Positions 52,143 to 60,869 of a stretch of DNA of 64,000 nt are shown here, one piece after another. Both the position numbers and the translations under genes were made by a program. Position 1 is the stretch's first letter, and each line of letters begins with the position of its first letter. The stretch comes from Melanopsichium pennsylvanicum. Taxonomy: Eukaryota > Basidiomycota > Ustilaginomycetes > Ustilaginales. The notes beneath the pieces were generated by a model, which was not told the origin of the DNA, made no database searches, and was given only the letters and a program-made list of their open reading frames with translations. Location: NCBI GenBank assembly GCA_900208305.1, contig OAPG01000003.1:62001-126000 (forward strand), read 5' to 3'.

Positions 52143-52740
52143 TTATGGATTTGCGGTACTATACATAGCGTCCAAGACACTCTGCAACCCGGCCCTACCT
52201 TTGCCAGCATTATCTCCAAAGCGACTGTGACTCCATTCTTCCACCTTTCTGGCTGCGGACGAGAGAATTCCCGTAAAGCCAGTGCAACTAATATCTGCCG
52301 TTTGGCTAAACACGGTATTCTCTGCTGTTGGGTTGCTATTGTGAAATTTTTTAATTTGATCTTGTTCCGAAGAGCGAGGAGTGTAAGTGATGTATTCCTT
52401 TACCAACATGTATTGGGTTAGGGAAAGATTTGTACTGCTCATGCGAAATTGTTTTGAGAAAGGGTTGATCATGACGACTTCTCTTACGTAAGTGTCTTCG
52501 CTTGCACCTGTGAGACGCATGAGCCAACCTGGAGCACCTTGTCTAACACCAATGATTCTTTCAGTTCGAAGCGTAGCTGTAGTAGGGTCGAAAGTGAATG
52601 AAAGTGTATCAACGCTAACCACGTGATCTGCGTGTGGATTGGGATATTTGTTCCATACAGCTGGTATACGATACGAAATATACGGTCAAGATTTGGGTCA
52701 GTCAGTGTATATAAAGACAATGTCAAAGGTACAATTGAAA

Positions 52741-52780
<40 letters not shown>

Positions 52781-52847
52781 ACTTACCATTGGCAGTTTGG
52801 TGCCAAGGATGAGCAAATTCCTGGGTCTGGGTGAAGGTCTTTGGCAT
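52143..52847 (-). CDS. PRELI/MSF1-domain (Ups-like) mitochondrial lipid transfer protein, two exons
   Basis: PRELI/Ups proteins shuttle phosphatidic acid or phosphatidylserine across the mitochondrial intermembrane space. Exon 1 is 52847-52787; intron 52786-52661 (126 bp, GTAAGT donor, CTGAC branch-like sites, CAG acceptor); exon 2 is 52660-52143. The product has 192 residues. Joining gives TQEFAHPWHQTAN-AVWNKYPNPHADHVVSVDTL, the family's HPW...KYPNP start, followed by LRTERIIGVRQGAPGWLMRL and EYITYTPR. Lengths and phases agree exactly. The intron contains 36 consecutive A (T on the coding strand) only a few bases from the donor, which is unusual. Whether it corresponds to Ups1, Ups2 or Ups3 is not decided. 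Confidence 0.87.
52744..52779 (+). repeat. A36 homopolymer inside the PRELI intron
   Basis: 36 uninterrupted A on the plus strand (poly-T in the sense orientation of the intron), starting two bases after the ACAC that follows the donor. Confidence 0.9.
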
Positions 52848-53100
52848 GTTGAATTGCCGAGATAAAGAGTGAAATGAGTAGCTAGATTATGTTGATAGTT
52901 TGATCAAGCTTTGTGCAATGACGTGAAGATGTTGGAGATCGCGAGTAGGTGGTATACTAGAGATGGAACAGTTGTGGTCAAGCAGGATTCAAAGATCTTG
53001 GCATTGTGATAGGTGGTGGAACGAAACAATGCTAAGCAAGAGGAAAGTGACACGACCACATTAACGTTTGAGTGATTTGGAATGAATTGAGTGTGCATTT

Positions 53101-53104
<4 letters not shown>

Positions 53105-53181
<77 letters not shown>
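53105..53181 (+). repeat. (GT)n microsatellite
   Basis: About 38 GT units in the 565-bp gap between the PRELI gene promoter and the 3' end of the fluoride exporter gene. It generates His-Thr frames that are not genes. Confidence 0.92.
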
Positions 53182-53182
<1 letters not shown>

Positions 53183-53412
53183 CTTTTCACACGAGAGAGA
53201 AATATTATGCAGCCCAGCGTGAGTCGTGAGTTGCAAAACGTTTGCTTCCACATGTGGAGAACACAACTAATATCGGGCAAAAAGCATCGGGGACACTCGA
53301 CTGCTATGGTGCAACATTATTGCGATTGTTATTGTAGCCGCCAAAACGGTCACATTTGTATTCTGTGATTGAGGGGTCATCGAGTATAGGTATATTTCTA
53401 GAGGCTAATATG

Positions 53413-54894
53413 TTACAGTGCATATCTCAAGCAACGCCCATCCATTCCGACACTCCACCAGGGCGCCCCAACCAAAATTACGCAGATCAGCGTTCCCGCA
53501 ACCCATGACACGACCGCATACCGCACTGCTTTTCTCGCCCGCATGCCTCGCAATTCTACGGCAAAGGTACTGACTGTACTCAGACAACCACAGAATCCAT
53601 CCTCGAGCCCCTGCAGCGCCTCGCATCCCGTCAGGCCGCCTGCAAAACTCCTTGGTCGACTCCCTGCTCTTGACGCCGTGAACGCCGCACAAATGATGGC
53701 GGTGGCAAAAAGATTGGCGGCGAGGGTTCCTAGAGGTAAAGAGTGACGTTTTGAAAATGAGTTGGAGTTCAGACGGGATAGGTACCAGCGAAGGATCGCA
53801 CCTGGTGGCGCCACAATGAGGGAGAAGGTCACTTTGCGAAATGGTGGGTAGGTGCCGCACAGGATTGCACTGCCTGTCCAGAGTACAAGGCCGAGGAGTG
53901 TCATGCTCGAGTCCAAGGCAAGAGTCTGTCCTGGCTCGATTGAGCTACTTTTCTCTCCTTGCATCTTTTCCTGCGTTTTGTCCATCGTACGTGGCAGTTG
54001 AATCTTTGATCTCCTTGAGCAAGGAACAGCAGAAATGAACAGCTCAAGATTGAGCACACCAGACAGAGCTATTCCCGCACTAATGCAGACAAGTGACACT
54101 GCCAAGGTCACCCAGGTCTGACCTAGAGCGTCCAGAACATTCCGTAACCCACCTCGAGCGTAATGCTTCTGATCTCCAAATGCGCGAAACACATCGAGCA
54201 TCCACTCGCTGAAGGTTGTGACGCTTCCACAGAATCCAGTGGTGATCATAATATAAGCCGGTGGATATCTGGCTTCGATCGCAGCCTTGTTAGCGCCAAC
54301 TGCGAGGCCCATGATGAGGCAGCCGAATGCTTGAGCCCAGATAAGAGGGAACACGGGTTGGCCATCAAAAGTGTTCAGTGCGACGAGTCCTTCTCGGACT
54401 AGGGTGCCCCAAATTGCCGCAAAGGACAGAAGGCCAAGAATGGCCAAGTGGCGGAGGATCCTATGGTGGGGCGGCGTTTGAAGGTAATTTGGTTCGTTCT
54501 GTGAGCGTGGGTGAGATGTGGTAGGAAGAGGCTGTGTGCTCGGATGAGTACTCGAAGTTGAGGCATTAACCGTACCCTCTACTGGTGCCTGAGTGTTCAA
54601 ATGAGATGTTGGTTCAGACGCTGCTATCATTGTTCGAGGTGCTCGAGGTTGCTGTATCGAAGATTCTTGCCCTCGCTGTGGTGTCGGATTCGAGGACGAC
54701 CATGATAAATGCCTTCCATCCTCCGGTTCTAAACCGTGGACATTGCTTGTTTTCTCCGCAGCGTTCGCTCGTAGGCTAATCGCATCATCTTTCTGGCGCC
54801 AATTGATGTCGGCGGTATCAATTATGTATTTTTCTCCTTCAGCAGCTGAGGTGTACGTGTCGGCTGCGTCGACCATCAGTGTCTTGTGTGACAA
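53413..54894 (-). CDS. Fluoride export protein, fused two-domain CrcB/FEX
   Basis: Plasma-membrane fluoride channel. The first 150 residues are hydrophilic and disordered. Two CrcB-like domains follow in one chain: domain 1 (residues about 155-280) with TLVREGLV, WAQAFGCLIMGLAVG and the fluoride-path motif GFCGSVTTFSEW; domain 2 (about 350-490) with LRWYLSRLN, PLGTLAANLFAT and the degenerate copy GFCGCLSTVSTF. Each domain has about four membrane helices plus a linking helix, as known for eukaryotic FEX proteins. In the linker, a charged loop (KTQEKMQGEKSSSIE) separates them. One exon; the start ATG is at 54894. FEX is normally constitutive; no regulation is visible. Its upstream region faces the retroelement at 55.8 kb. 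Confidence 0.93.
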   Translation of the reverse strand: MSHKTLMVDAADTYTSAAEGEKYIIDTADINWRQKDDAISLRANAAEKTSNVHGLEPEDGRHLSWSSSNPTPQRGQESSIQQPRAPRTMIAASEPTSHLNTQAPVEGTVNASTSSTHPSTQPLPTTSHPRSQNEPNYLQTPPHHRILRHLAILGLLSFAAIWGTLVREGLVALNTFDGQPVFPLIWAQAFGCLIMGLAVGANKAAIEARYPPAYIMITTGFCGSVTTFSEWMLDVFRAFGDQKHYARGGLRNVLDALGQTWVTLAVSLVCISAGIALSGVLNLELFISAVPCSRRSKIQLPRTMDKTQEKMQGEKSSSIEPGQTLALDSSMTLLGLVLWTGSAILCGTYPPFRKVTFSLIVAPPGAILRWYLSRLNSNSFSKRHSLPLGTLAANLFATAIICAAFTASRAGSRPRSFAGGLTGCEALQGLEDGFCGCLSTVSTFAVELRGMRARKAVRYAVVSWVAGTLICVILVGAPWWSVGMDGRCLRYAL

Positions 54895-55848
54895 GGTGGG
54901 TTATTCTTGCACTTGCGCTTCTAATCGTGCTATGTTTTGATGGATCGGATGGTAGGCGTGATTGCCCAGCTTGCGGGCTAATCAAGGATGATGTATGTGT
55001 TTCTGAGGTTGCGCAAGATGGAGGTGGGAATGGTGAACAAGGTAATGTAGACTGTGGACGAAATCGTACCGAAACAGCAACAAGAAAGCTCAGACGCGCA
55101 CAAAAAGACACCAAAACATTGGATGCATGTTAGAGTGTCAGGTACGGACACTTTCGTCAATGGCCAGCTAAAGGTCACGTGCTCGGCCGGCACCGCAGTC
55201 GTGAGCTCAAGCTCAATCGCGGCTCCAGCTTAGTACAGCTGAGCCGTGGTCTCACACACTCCCTCTTCTCCTCTCCATCATCTTCAACACACAGACCTCG
55301 CCGAGGCTGCGTTTTTCTTTGCATTCCTCACCACCAGCAGCTGCAAGCGCTGCACCACCATCTCGACCGGCCTCTGCGACTCAGCTCTTGCGAGTCCCAA
55401 GCCTCCTCCTCCGAGCGCGGCGCCACCTGGCCCGCTTCTCCTCCCCTCCTCTTCACCTCCTTCTCTTTCCTTCGGTGCCATTGATCCGCGCTGTTGGACC
55501 CCAAGCTTCCCCTCCCTTCTCAACTGCTGCCCATATCGCCCTTTGGTCCAGGCGATCGACAAAAGGTCCCGCGCGCTTGGCGAGCCGTGGTAGATACCTC
55601 AACCCGCTATCTCGAGAGTTGTGCCTCGAGGTCCAACAAGCTACTCGCTAGGGGTTGATCGCCCTGGCCATCTCTGTCGGCTCGACACGATCAGCGCCGG
55701 CTTTAATCCCCCGCGCTCGGCAGGCCCCTCGACTCGCACAAGGGGTAACACACCCCCGGTCTGACGAACCGGGATCATCCTCGTGGGGTGGCTTCCGTGC
55801 AATATGGTTTGCAGGTGTCCGTCTCACGTCTTACCAGCGCTGGGCCCA
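54895..55848. other. Region between the fluoride exporter and the tyrosine-recombinase element
   Basis: The first 300 bp should hold the exporter promoter. From about 55250 the plus strand is very pyrimidine-rich with overlapping short frames (55179-55484, 55246-55593, 55319-55651), none recognisable. It may belong to the 5' part of the retroelement; I could not find its left boundary. Confidence 0.5.
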
Positions 55849-56180
55849 ACAGCGTCAAGAAACTGGGACTTCGCCGGGCAGCACAAGCCTCTCGCACTTG
55901 TGTTCTCATCTGTCCTTTGTTTTGACAGCAACAGTGTCACCAACATTCGTGACGAGCGACCTTCGCTGGGGCTCCAGCAGCGTCAAGAATAGGTCTCAAC
56001 GGAGCTCGGCGTGCTAAAACACGACCGATTCATCTACTGGCTGGTCCCCAGTAGCGACAGCGTCACCAGCACTTGTGACGAACACCATCGCCGCGGAGCT
56101 CAACGGCGTCAAGAATTGGTTGCAACGAGCGGGCGTTGTTAAACGCCATCGCCGACAAATCGTGTACCTTGCGGAGGAGC
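55849..56180 (+). repeat. Three diverged ~127-bp tandem units in the element leader
   Basis: C(A/G)GCGTCAAGAA recurs at 55850, 55978 and 56104. Units two and three also share GTCACCA(A/G)CA..(C/T)GTGACGA about 45 bases before it and GC(G)TG(C/T)TAAA about 35 bases after it. The first unit is the most diverged. Confidence 0.75.
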
Positions 56181-56283
56181 CTGGCAAGCCCTCGTAAGCT
56201 CTGCACTTTCTTTCTCACTCTGCGATCCTGTGTTGACTGGTCTGGCACACCATCGCACACGCTCTCCAGAGTCTTTTTCCCCA

Positions 56284-57555
56284 ATGACGATGAACCAGCC
56301 TTGCCCTCGGTGCAAGCGCTTGGTCCCGTCTTCTCATTTCATTGGTGTCCGCGGCAACACAGTCAAGCACTGTGCTGGCTGCCGCAAGCAGAACCCAGTG
56401 GTAGCTCCTCCCCCGGAGAACCACACCCCCTCTCCAGCCAGGTCGCCCTCCCTTTGCCGATCTCGCTCTCTTTCTTTCACCGCCTCCCCCCCTCCAGCTG
56501 TTCGCGACCGCAGTGACGTAGCATCAGCTGCGTCTGTCGTGGCCCTTGAGACCCGCCTCTCCTCACTTGAGCAGAGTCTCGACGGCAAGATTAGCGAGTT
56601 GCTCAACGCTTTCCGAGCTTCTCAGCCCCTCGCCGTCCAACCCCCCTTTCCCCTGGCGCTCTTGCCCACGTTGCAAGCGCCACAGGCGTCGCAAGCGCTA
56701 CCTTCACTGCAAGCTCTGCCCCCGCCTCCTCGACCTCGAGCCCCCCCAGCAGTTGAGCCGGTACTCCTCCCTGCTGGTCAATCTTCCATTACCGCAGGTG
56801 AGTCAGCTCCTCTCTCCATCACTCGCTGCTTCGCCTGGGTCCCTTTGGAGGTGATAAACCAAGTCGAGCGCGACCAGCTCAAGCCCGAGCATCTGGTCAA
56901 GCTCCGCAATCCTGAGTCGCGGGTCTCCAAGGAGCCCACTCAGGAACAAGGCTTCACGCTGGGTGCCGGCGGTACCCTCTCTGTTGTACAAGAGAACGCC
57001 GATTCGCGCACCTCCAGCTTCATCAAGGCCATTCCGAACATCGCCGCCCTCGCCCAAGTCTGGTTGGTTTACACAGCCATCAGAGTTTGACACACGGGCA
57101 ATATCGCGCTCAACGAGGCTCTGCTCGCATACTTGGAGCATCTTATTGAGTGCGATCACCTCTACACTTGGCGCGCCGTCGCAGACTACCACCTAGCAGT
57201 CTGTCGACAACGGTTTGGTACCGGTGCCGTCCACGAGTGGTCATCCTACGACCCTCAAATCAGCAGCCGGGTCCTGTACCCTTTCCTCAAGACCGGCCAC
57301 CCCTCCCGCGGCAAGTCCAGCTCAGGCTCCCGCCAACCTGCTTTACGGCCCGCTAACCGCATCACCAAGGCCATCGCCGCAGTGGGCTCCTTTGACCCCT
57401 GCCGCAAGTACAACGCCGGCCAACCATGTTCAGGGTGCAACCGTCACCACGCTTGCCTGCATTGTCAGCACAAGCACCCGATGACGCAATGCCCCTTGCT
57501 CAGCGGGAAAGCCGGCTCCTCCTCCCACCCCACCACCGTGAAGAAGGCAACCTAA
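56284..57555 (+). CDS. Gag-like protein of the tyrosine-recombinase element, with one in-frame TGA
   Basis: One frame from the ATG at 56284 to a TAA at 57553-57555, broken by a TGA at 57088-57090. N-terminal zinc module: CPRCKRLVPSSHF...HCAGCRKQN (two CX2C). A Pro/Ser-rich middle includes a short coiled-coil segment (VVALETRLSSLEQSLDGKI). The conserved gag-like core (VPLEVINQVERDQLKPEHLV to VWLVYTAIRV) continues after the stop with HTGNIALNEALLAYLEHLIE and VADYHLAVCRQRF. It ends in a Cys/His cluster, CRKYNAGQPCSGC...CLHCQHKHPMTQC, like the zinc knuckles of related elements. Coding character is equal on both sides of the TGA. CGA to TGA at a CpG is the simplest origin; leaky reading (TGA followed by C) is the alternative. 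Confidence 0.75.
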
Positions 57556-60500
57556 CAGTGAGTATGCCTTCTCACTCAGGCAACCCACATCGCCTTCAGC
57601 CTGCAATCTCTTCCGCAGCGCCTCCAAGGTCAGAGCCTGCCTCTGCACCTCCGTTCCTGCCCGGTCGGGATTACAGTACAACCGCCCGGCCTGAGCCAGT
57701 CTCAGCGCCGATGTTCCTGCCTGGTCGGCATATAGCACCACTAAGGTCAGCACCTTCTGCTGCACCTCCTTTTCTGCCGGGTCGGCTTCACAATACAACC
57801 GCCCGACCTGAGCTTGACTCAGCACCCATGTTTCTGCCTGGTCGGCCCACAATACAACCACAAAGGTCAGCACCCCCTGCTGCACCTCCTTTCCTGCCTG
57901 GTCGGCCTACAATTGCACCACCTAGGCACACACTCTTGTCGTGCCCTAGTCCTTGTCCACCGGTGGACACCATCGCCAACGGCATTGTCAACATGCCGCC
58001 TGACCTTGCCGCCTCCGCCCTTCTCCCTCTTGTTGCAGGACAACAGCCTCCGCCGCCAAGGCCCAATACCTTGTGCGAGCAGCCCATCTTCGACGTCTCC
58101 GACGTCCCCGCCACAGTTGGATCTCTCCAACTTCGCTTCTGGTCTAGCTTCCTAGACCTTTACCCGGACCAAGCCTTCGCCACCCAGCTGCGTGGTGCCT
58201 TGCGTCACGGTGTCAAGCTAGGCTACGACGGACCGCTGCGTTCCTCAGCCCGTCTCAAAGTGGCCAACTTGCCCATGGCCTCTGACAACGTTGCACATCT
58301 GCGTCGAGAGATCCAGGCGCGCCTGGAAGAAGGCCGCCTTCGCCATGTTGCCGACCCTGGCAACATCAATTTTGTCTGCTCCCCGGTGGGAGTCGTGCCC
58401 AAGCCTCACTCCGACAAGAGGCGCACGATCTACCACCTCTCTCACCCTCGAAAGCCAGGAGCTCGCCTGCCGTCCGTCAACGACGGTATACATCCCTCCT
58501 TTGTCACCATTCACTATGAGGGCCTTGACGCGATTATGGATTTCATCCGTGAGCATCCAAGCGCCTTGTTGTGGAAAGCAGACTTGGAGGATGCCTTTCG
58601 GCATGTCATTGTGGCTGAGTCTGATGCCAGACTCATGGGCATCCACTTTGACGGCCACTACTATCAGGAATGCGCGCTCGCGTTTGGAGGACGCTCGTCG
58701 CCATTCCTCTTCAACTTGTTCGCTGAATTTCTTCACTGGTTGGCTTCCTTTGCCCTCCGGTCTGTGCCCACGTCGTCGACATCACATTCCGATGTGGCAC
58801 ACTACTTGGACGACTTTTTTGGCGCCTCTGACGCCTCCGCCAATCCTGCCGTGCCAATCCATGTGCTCAGTCTGGCAGCGGCAGCACTTGGATTCAGGAT
58901 TAGCCACAAGAAGACGTTCTGGGACACCACAAAGCTCAAGATACTTGGCATCGAGCTCGACTCCGTGGCCCAGACCGCCTCCATCACTCAAGAGCGCCGC
59001 CAGCGAATCCTACAGCTGTGCTTGCGCATTGTCGACAGAGGCCGTGCCTCGCTGCTGGAACTTCAACAAGTAGCAGGCCACCTTCAGTTCGTCACCCGCG
59101 TGGCTCCTCATGGCCGTGCCTTCCTCCGCCACCTGTACAACGCTGTCAAGGCTCACCACAAGGCTCCCTTTGGTCGCCGTATCAGCAAGGCCACTCGTGC
59201 TGAGCTGGTCTGGTGGATCAACACCCTCAACTCCTGGGATGGCGTCTCCCTTCTCCAGCCCTCGCCGCTCATCATTGAGCACATCTGGACGGATGCTTCA
59301 AAGCGAAGCATTGGTGGACACCTCGGCAGCATGGAGGCTCCACTTGCAGTCTTCAGCAAAGAGCTCTCCCGCCGCCACCGCCAAAAGGATATCCGCTTCC
59401 TGGAAGCCCTTGCCGTCCTGGAGGCCTTGCGCCGTTTCGCCCCCCTCTGGTCTGGACCTCGCCGCGTTGTTATCCATGTGGACAACGAGAACGTCGAGTT
59501 TGGCCTCCGGAAGGGGTCCATCCGTGATCCTCTGACCCAGGTGCTCTTCAGAGAGATCTTTGCCCTGTGCCTACAGCAGCACATCGACCTTGTCCCTGTC
59601 CGCGTCAGCTCAGAAGACAATGTGCTTGCTGACGCCCTCTCCCGTCGCCGTTTTGCCTCGATCCAGCAGCAATTCCCGAGGGCCTACTCCCTCTTGCGGA
59701 TCAACCGCCCGGTAGCTTCGTCGAGGCTTCCGGCCTCTCCTCCTCGGCCGCTCTCCTCCTCTGGAACGGCCTTGCCGCCAGCACACGTGCACGATCCGTC
59801 GCCGTGTGCGTTGACTTCGCCTCCTTCGTCGCCACGTTTCTCCACCTTGCCCACCCTTTCCCAGCCTCGCCAACTACGCTCATCGAGTGGGTTGCGCACC
59901 ACTACAGGGCTGGGAAGACATACAACACACTCAAGAGAGACCTCGTCGTGCTCAAGTCCTGGCACATCGACCTTGGTCTCTCCAGCGCCGCCTTTGATTC
60001 CAAACGGCTTGAGCGTGTCGTACGAGGCTTCAAGCGCATTGTTGGTACTCCCCTCCCCGTCGCCAAGCTGCCCATCACCTTGCCGCTCTTACGCCGGCTT
60101 GTGCGAGCTCTCTACTCCGTCTGCTCATCCCAACATGACAGACGCATGTATAGAGCAGCCTTCTGCCTTGCCTTTGCCTGCTTTCTGCGCTCCGGAGAGC
60201 TCACTTGGGAAGCGCAAGGTCCCAATGTGCTCACCATTGCCGCCGTCTCCTTTGCCAAGGACCTCTCCTTTGCTACCATCACCCTCCTGGCAAGCAAGAC
60301 GGACCCTTTCCGGCAGGGCGTCACGCTCACAGCCCCTGCCGTGCCCCTCAGCACGTGCGCAGTCTCGGCCCTCAGGATCATCTGCGCTGGCCGCAGGCCC
60401 CATGATCCCCTCTTCACGCTGGAAGGCGGCGAACCTTTCACGCGTGCAGCCTTCGTCGCCATACTCAGACGGTGCCTCGAGGCTTGCCAAGTACCGTCGC

Positions 60501-60860
60501 AGTCTTACTCGGGTCATTCCTTTCGCCGAGGAGCTGCGACCTGGGCGGCCTCAAATGGAGTTGACGCCGATACCATCCGTGGTCTCGGTAGATGGCGGAG
60601 CGACTGTTTCCGTCGCTATGTCGACAAGTCCGCTGCCGATCGCGCCGCCACTACCAAGGCAGCCCTCTACTCCAACTCCTCGGCCCCTCTGCGCCTCGAC
60701 ACCGTCGCCTGGCGCGACATCTGATATTGATTGCCTTTCTCCTTGGAGCTTGCCTGCCGTTGCTCTCCAGCCGCAGCTCATGACCGTTTCACCATGCGGT
60801 ACGCCACTCGCACACCATGTGGCCACGGCTGGGAGCTCGCAAGCGACTCTCCCGAGTTAG
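57426..60860 (+). CDS. RT-RNase H polyprotein of the tyrosine-recombinase element
   Basis: The frame is -1 relative to gag and is open from 57396 (ATG at 57426). Residues about 50-165 are tandem SAP(P/M)FLPGR units. The RT begins near residue 240 (KLGYDGPLRSSARLKVANLP), with FVCSPVGVVPKPHSDKRR, LLWKADLEDAFRH (catalytic Asp), CALAFGGRSSPFLFN and YLDDFF (catalytic Asp pair, near 460). RNase H follows: WTDASKRSIGGHLG (about 620), ELSRRHRQKDIRFLEALAVL, VHVDNEN-like HVDNENVEFGLRKG and ADALSRRRF (about 740). After about 59700 the frame stays open to 60860, but its content there is Ser/Pro noise overlapping the recombinase in another frame, so the real protein probably leaves this frame near 59640-59700. 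Confidence 0.85.
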   Translation: MFRVQPSPRLPALSAQAPDDAMPLAQRESRLLLPPHHREEGNLTVSMPSHSGNPHRLQPAISSAAPPRSEPASAPPFLPGRDYSTTARPEPVSAPMFLPGRHIAPLRSAPSAAPPFLPGRLHNTTARPELDSAPMFLPGRPTIQPQRSAPPAAPPFLPGRPTIAPPRHTLLSCPSPCPPVDTIANGIVNMPPDLAASALLPLVAGQQPPPPRPNTLCEQPIFDVSDVPATVGSLQLRFWSSFLDLYPDQAFATQLRGALRHGVKLGYDGPLRSSARLKVANLPMASDNVAHLRREIQARLEEGRLRHVADPGNINFVCSPVGVVPKPHSDKRRTIYHLSHPRKPGARLPSVNDGIHPSFVTIHYEGLDAIMDFIREHPSALLWKADLEDAFRHVIVAESDARLMGIHFDGHYYQECALAFGGRSSPFLFNLFAEFLHWLASFALRSVPTSSTSHSDVAHYLDDFFGASDASANPAVPIHVLSLAAAALGFRISHKKTFWDTTKLKILGIELDSVAQTASITQERRQRILQLCLRIVDRGRASLLELQQVAGHLQFVTRVAPHGRAFLRHLYNAVKAHHKAPFGRRISKATRAELVWWINTLNSWDGVSLLQPSPLIIEHIWTDASKRSIGGHLGSMEAPLAVFSKELSRRHRQKDIRFLEALAVLEALRRFAPLWSGPRRVVIHVDNENVEFGLRKGSIRDPLTQVLFREIFALCLQQHIDLVPVRVSSEDNVLADALSRRRFASIQQQFPRAYSLLRINRPVASSRLPASPPRPLSSSGTALPPAHVHDPSPCALTSPPSSPRFSTLPTLSQPRQLRSSSGLRTTTGLGRHTTHSRETSSCSSPGTSTLVSPAPPLIPNGLSVSYEASSALLVLPSPSPSCPSPCRSYAGLCELSTPSAHPNMTDACIEQPSALPLPAFCAPESSLGKRKVPMCSPLPPSPLPRTSPLLPSPSWQARRTLSGRASRSQPLPCPSARAQSRPSGSSALAAGPMIPSSRWKAANLSRVQPSSPYSDGASRLAKYRRSLTRVIPFAEELRPGRPQMELTPIPSVVSVDGGATVSVAMSTSPLPIAPPLPRQPSTPTPRPLCASTPSPGATSDIDCLSPWSLPAVALQPQLMTVSPCGTPLAHHVATAGSSQATLPS
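57629..57925 (+). repeat. Tandem coding repeat in the element
   Basis: Five units of roughly 50-70 bp sharing CCTGCC(T/C)GGTCGG, encoding SAPPFLPGR / SAPMFLPGR in alternation with TTARPE or APLRSAP spacers. Disordered in sequence; the copy number may vary between element copies. Confidence 0.85.
59633..60724 (+). CDS. Tyrosine recombinase of the element, without its own ATG
   Basis: The frame is -1 relative to pol, opening after a TGA at 59630-59632. The N-terminal SAM-like part (ALLLWNGLAASTRARSVAVC) and core-binding helices lead into the catalytic domain: Arg in CFLRSGELTW, a Lys in LASKTDPFRQG, HSFRRG (His-X-X-Arg), GLGRW (His/Trp position) and the nucleophile Tyr in CFRRYV. The set is complete. 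No ATG occurs before the catalytic domain (the first Met is in RRMYRA), so the protein must be made by frameshift from pol or from spliced RNA. I found no canonical slippery heptamer between 59633 and 59700. The enzyme would integrate a circular DNA intermediate. Confidence 0.88.
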   Translation, partial: RPLPSPFCLDPAAIPEGLLPLADQPPGSFVEASGLSSSAALLLWNGLAASTRARSVAVCVDFASFVATFLHLAHPFPASPTTLIEWVAHHYRAGKTYNTLKRDLVVLKSWHIDLGLSSAAFDSKRLERVVRGFKRIVGTPLPVAKLPITLPLLRRLVRALYSVCSSQHDRRMYRAAFCLAFACFLRSGELTWEAQGPNVLTIAAVSFAKDLSFATITLLASKTDPFRQGVTLTAPAVPLSTCAVSALRIICAGRRPHDPLFTLEGGEPFTRAAFVAILRRCLEACQVPSQSYSGHSFRRGAATWAASNGVDADTIRGLGRWRSDCFRRYVDKSAADRAATTKAALYSNSSAPLRLDTVAWRDI

Positions 60861-60869
60861 GCAATCAAT
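60726..60869. repeat. 11-bp inverted repeat flanking the region after the recombinase
   Basis: ATTGATTGCCT (60726-60736), two bases after the recombinase stop, and AGGCAATCAAT (60859-60869), 122 bp apart. A candidate terminal or recombination structure of the element. Confidence 0.6.

Larger units (their letters stand above)
55849..60869 (+). mobile_element. Tyrosine-recombinase retrotransposon (DIRS/Ngaro order)
   Basis: Coding order is gag-like protein, RT-RNase H, tyrosine recombinase, with no integrase, no protease that I can see, and no methyltransferase domain. That is the layout of Ngaro/DIRS-type elements, which integrate as circles through the recombinase. The frames step -1 twice (gag, pol, recombinase). 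The leader has three diverged ~127-bp tandem units, and an 11-bp inverted repeat follows the recombinase. The split direct repeats expected for the order were not found, so both ends are uncertain. The element lies between the exporter gene and the acetyltransferase gene without breaking either ORF. Confidence 0.75.

Noticed and set aside
53032..53280. Minus-strand frames with long His-Thr repeats
   Set aside because: Simple translation of the (GT)n tract.
57558..57580. GTGAGT...CTCAG as an intron joining gag to pol
   Set aside because: Only about 22 bases long, below any plausible intron size, and not placed to join the two frames.
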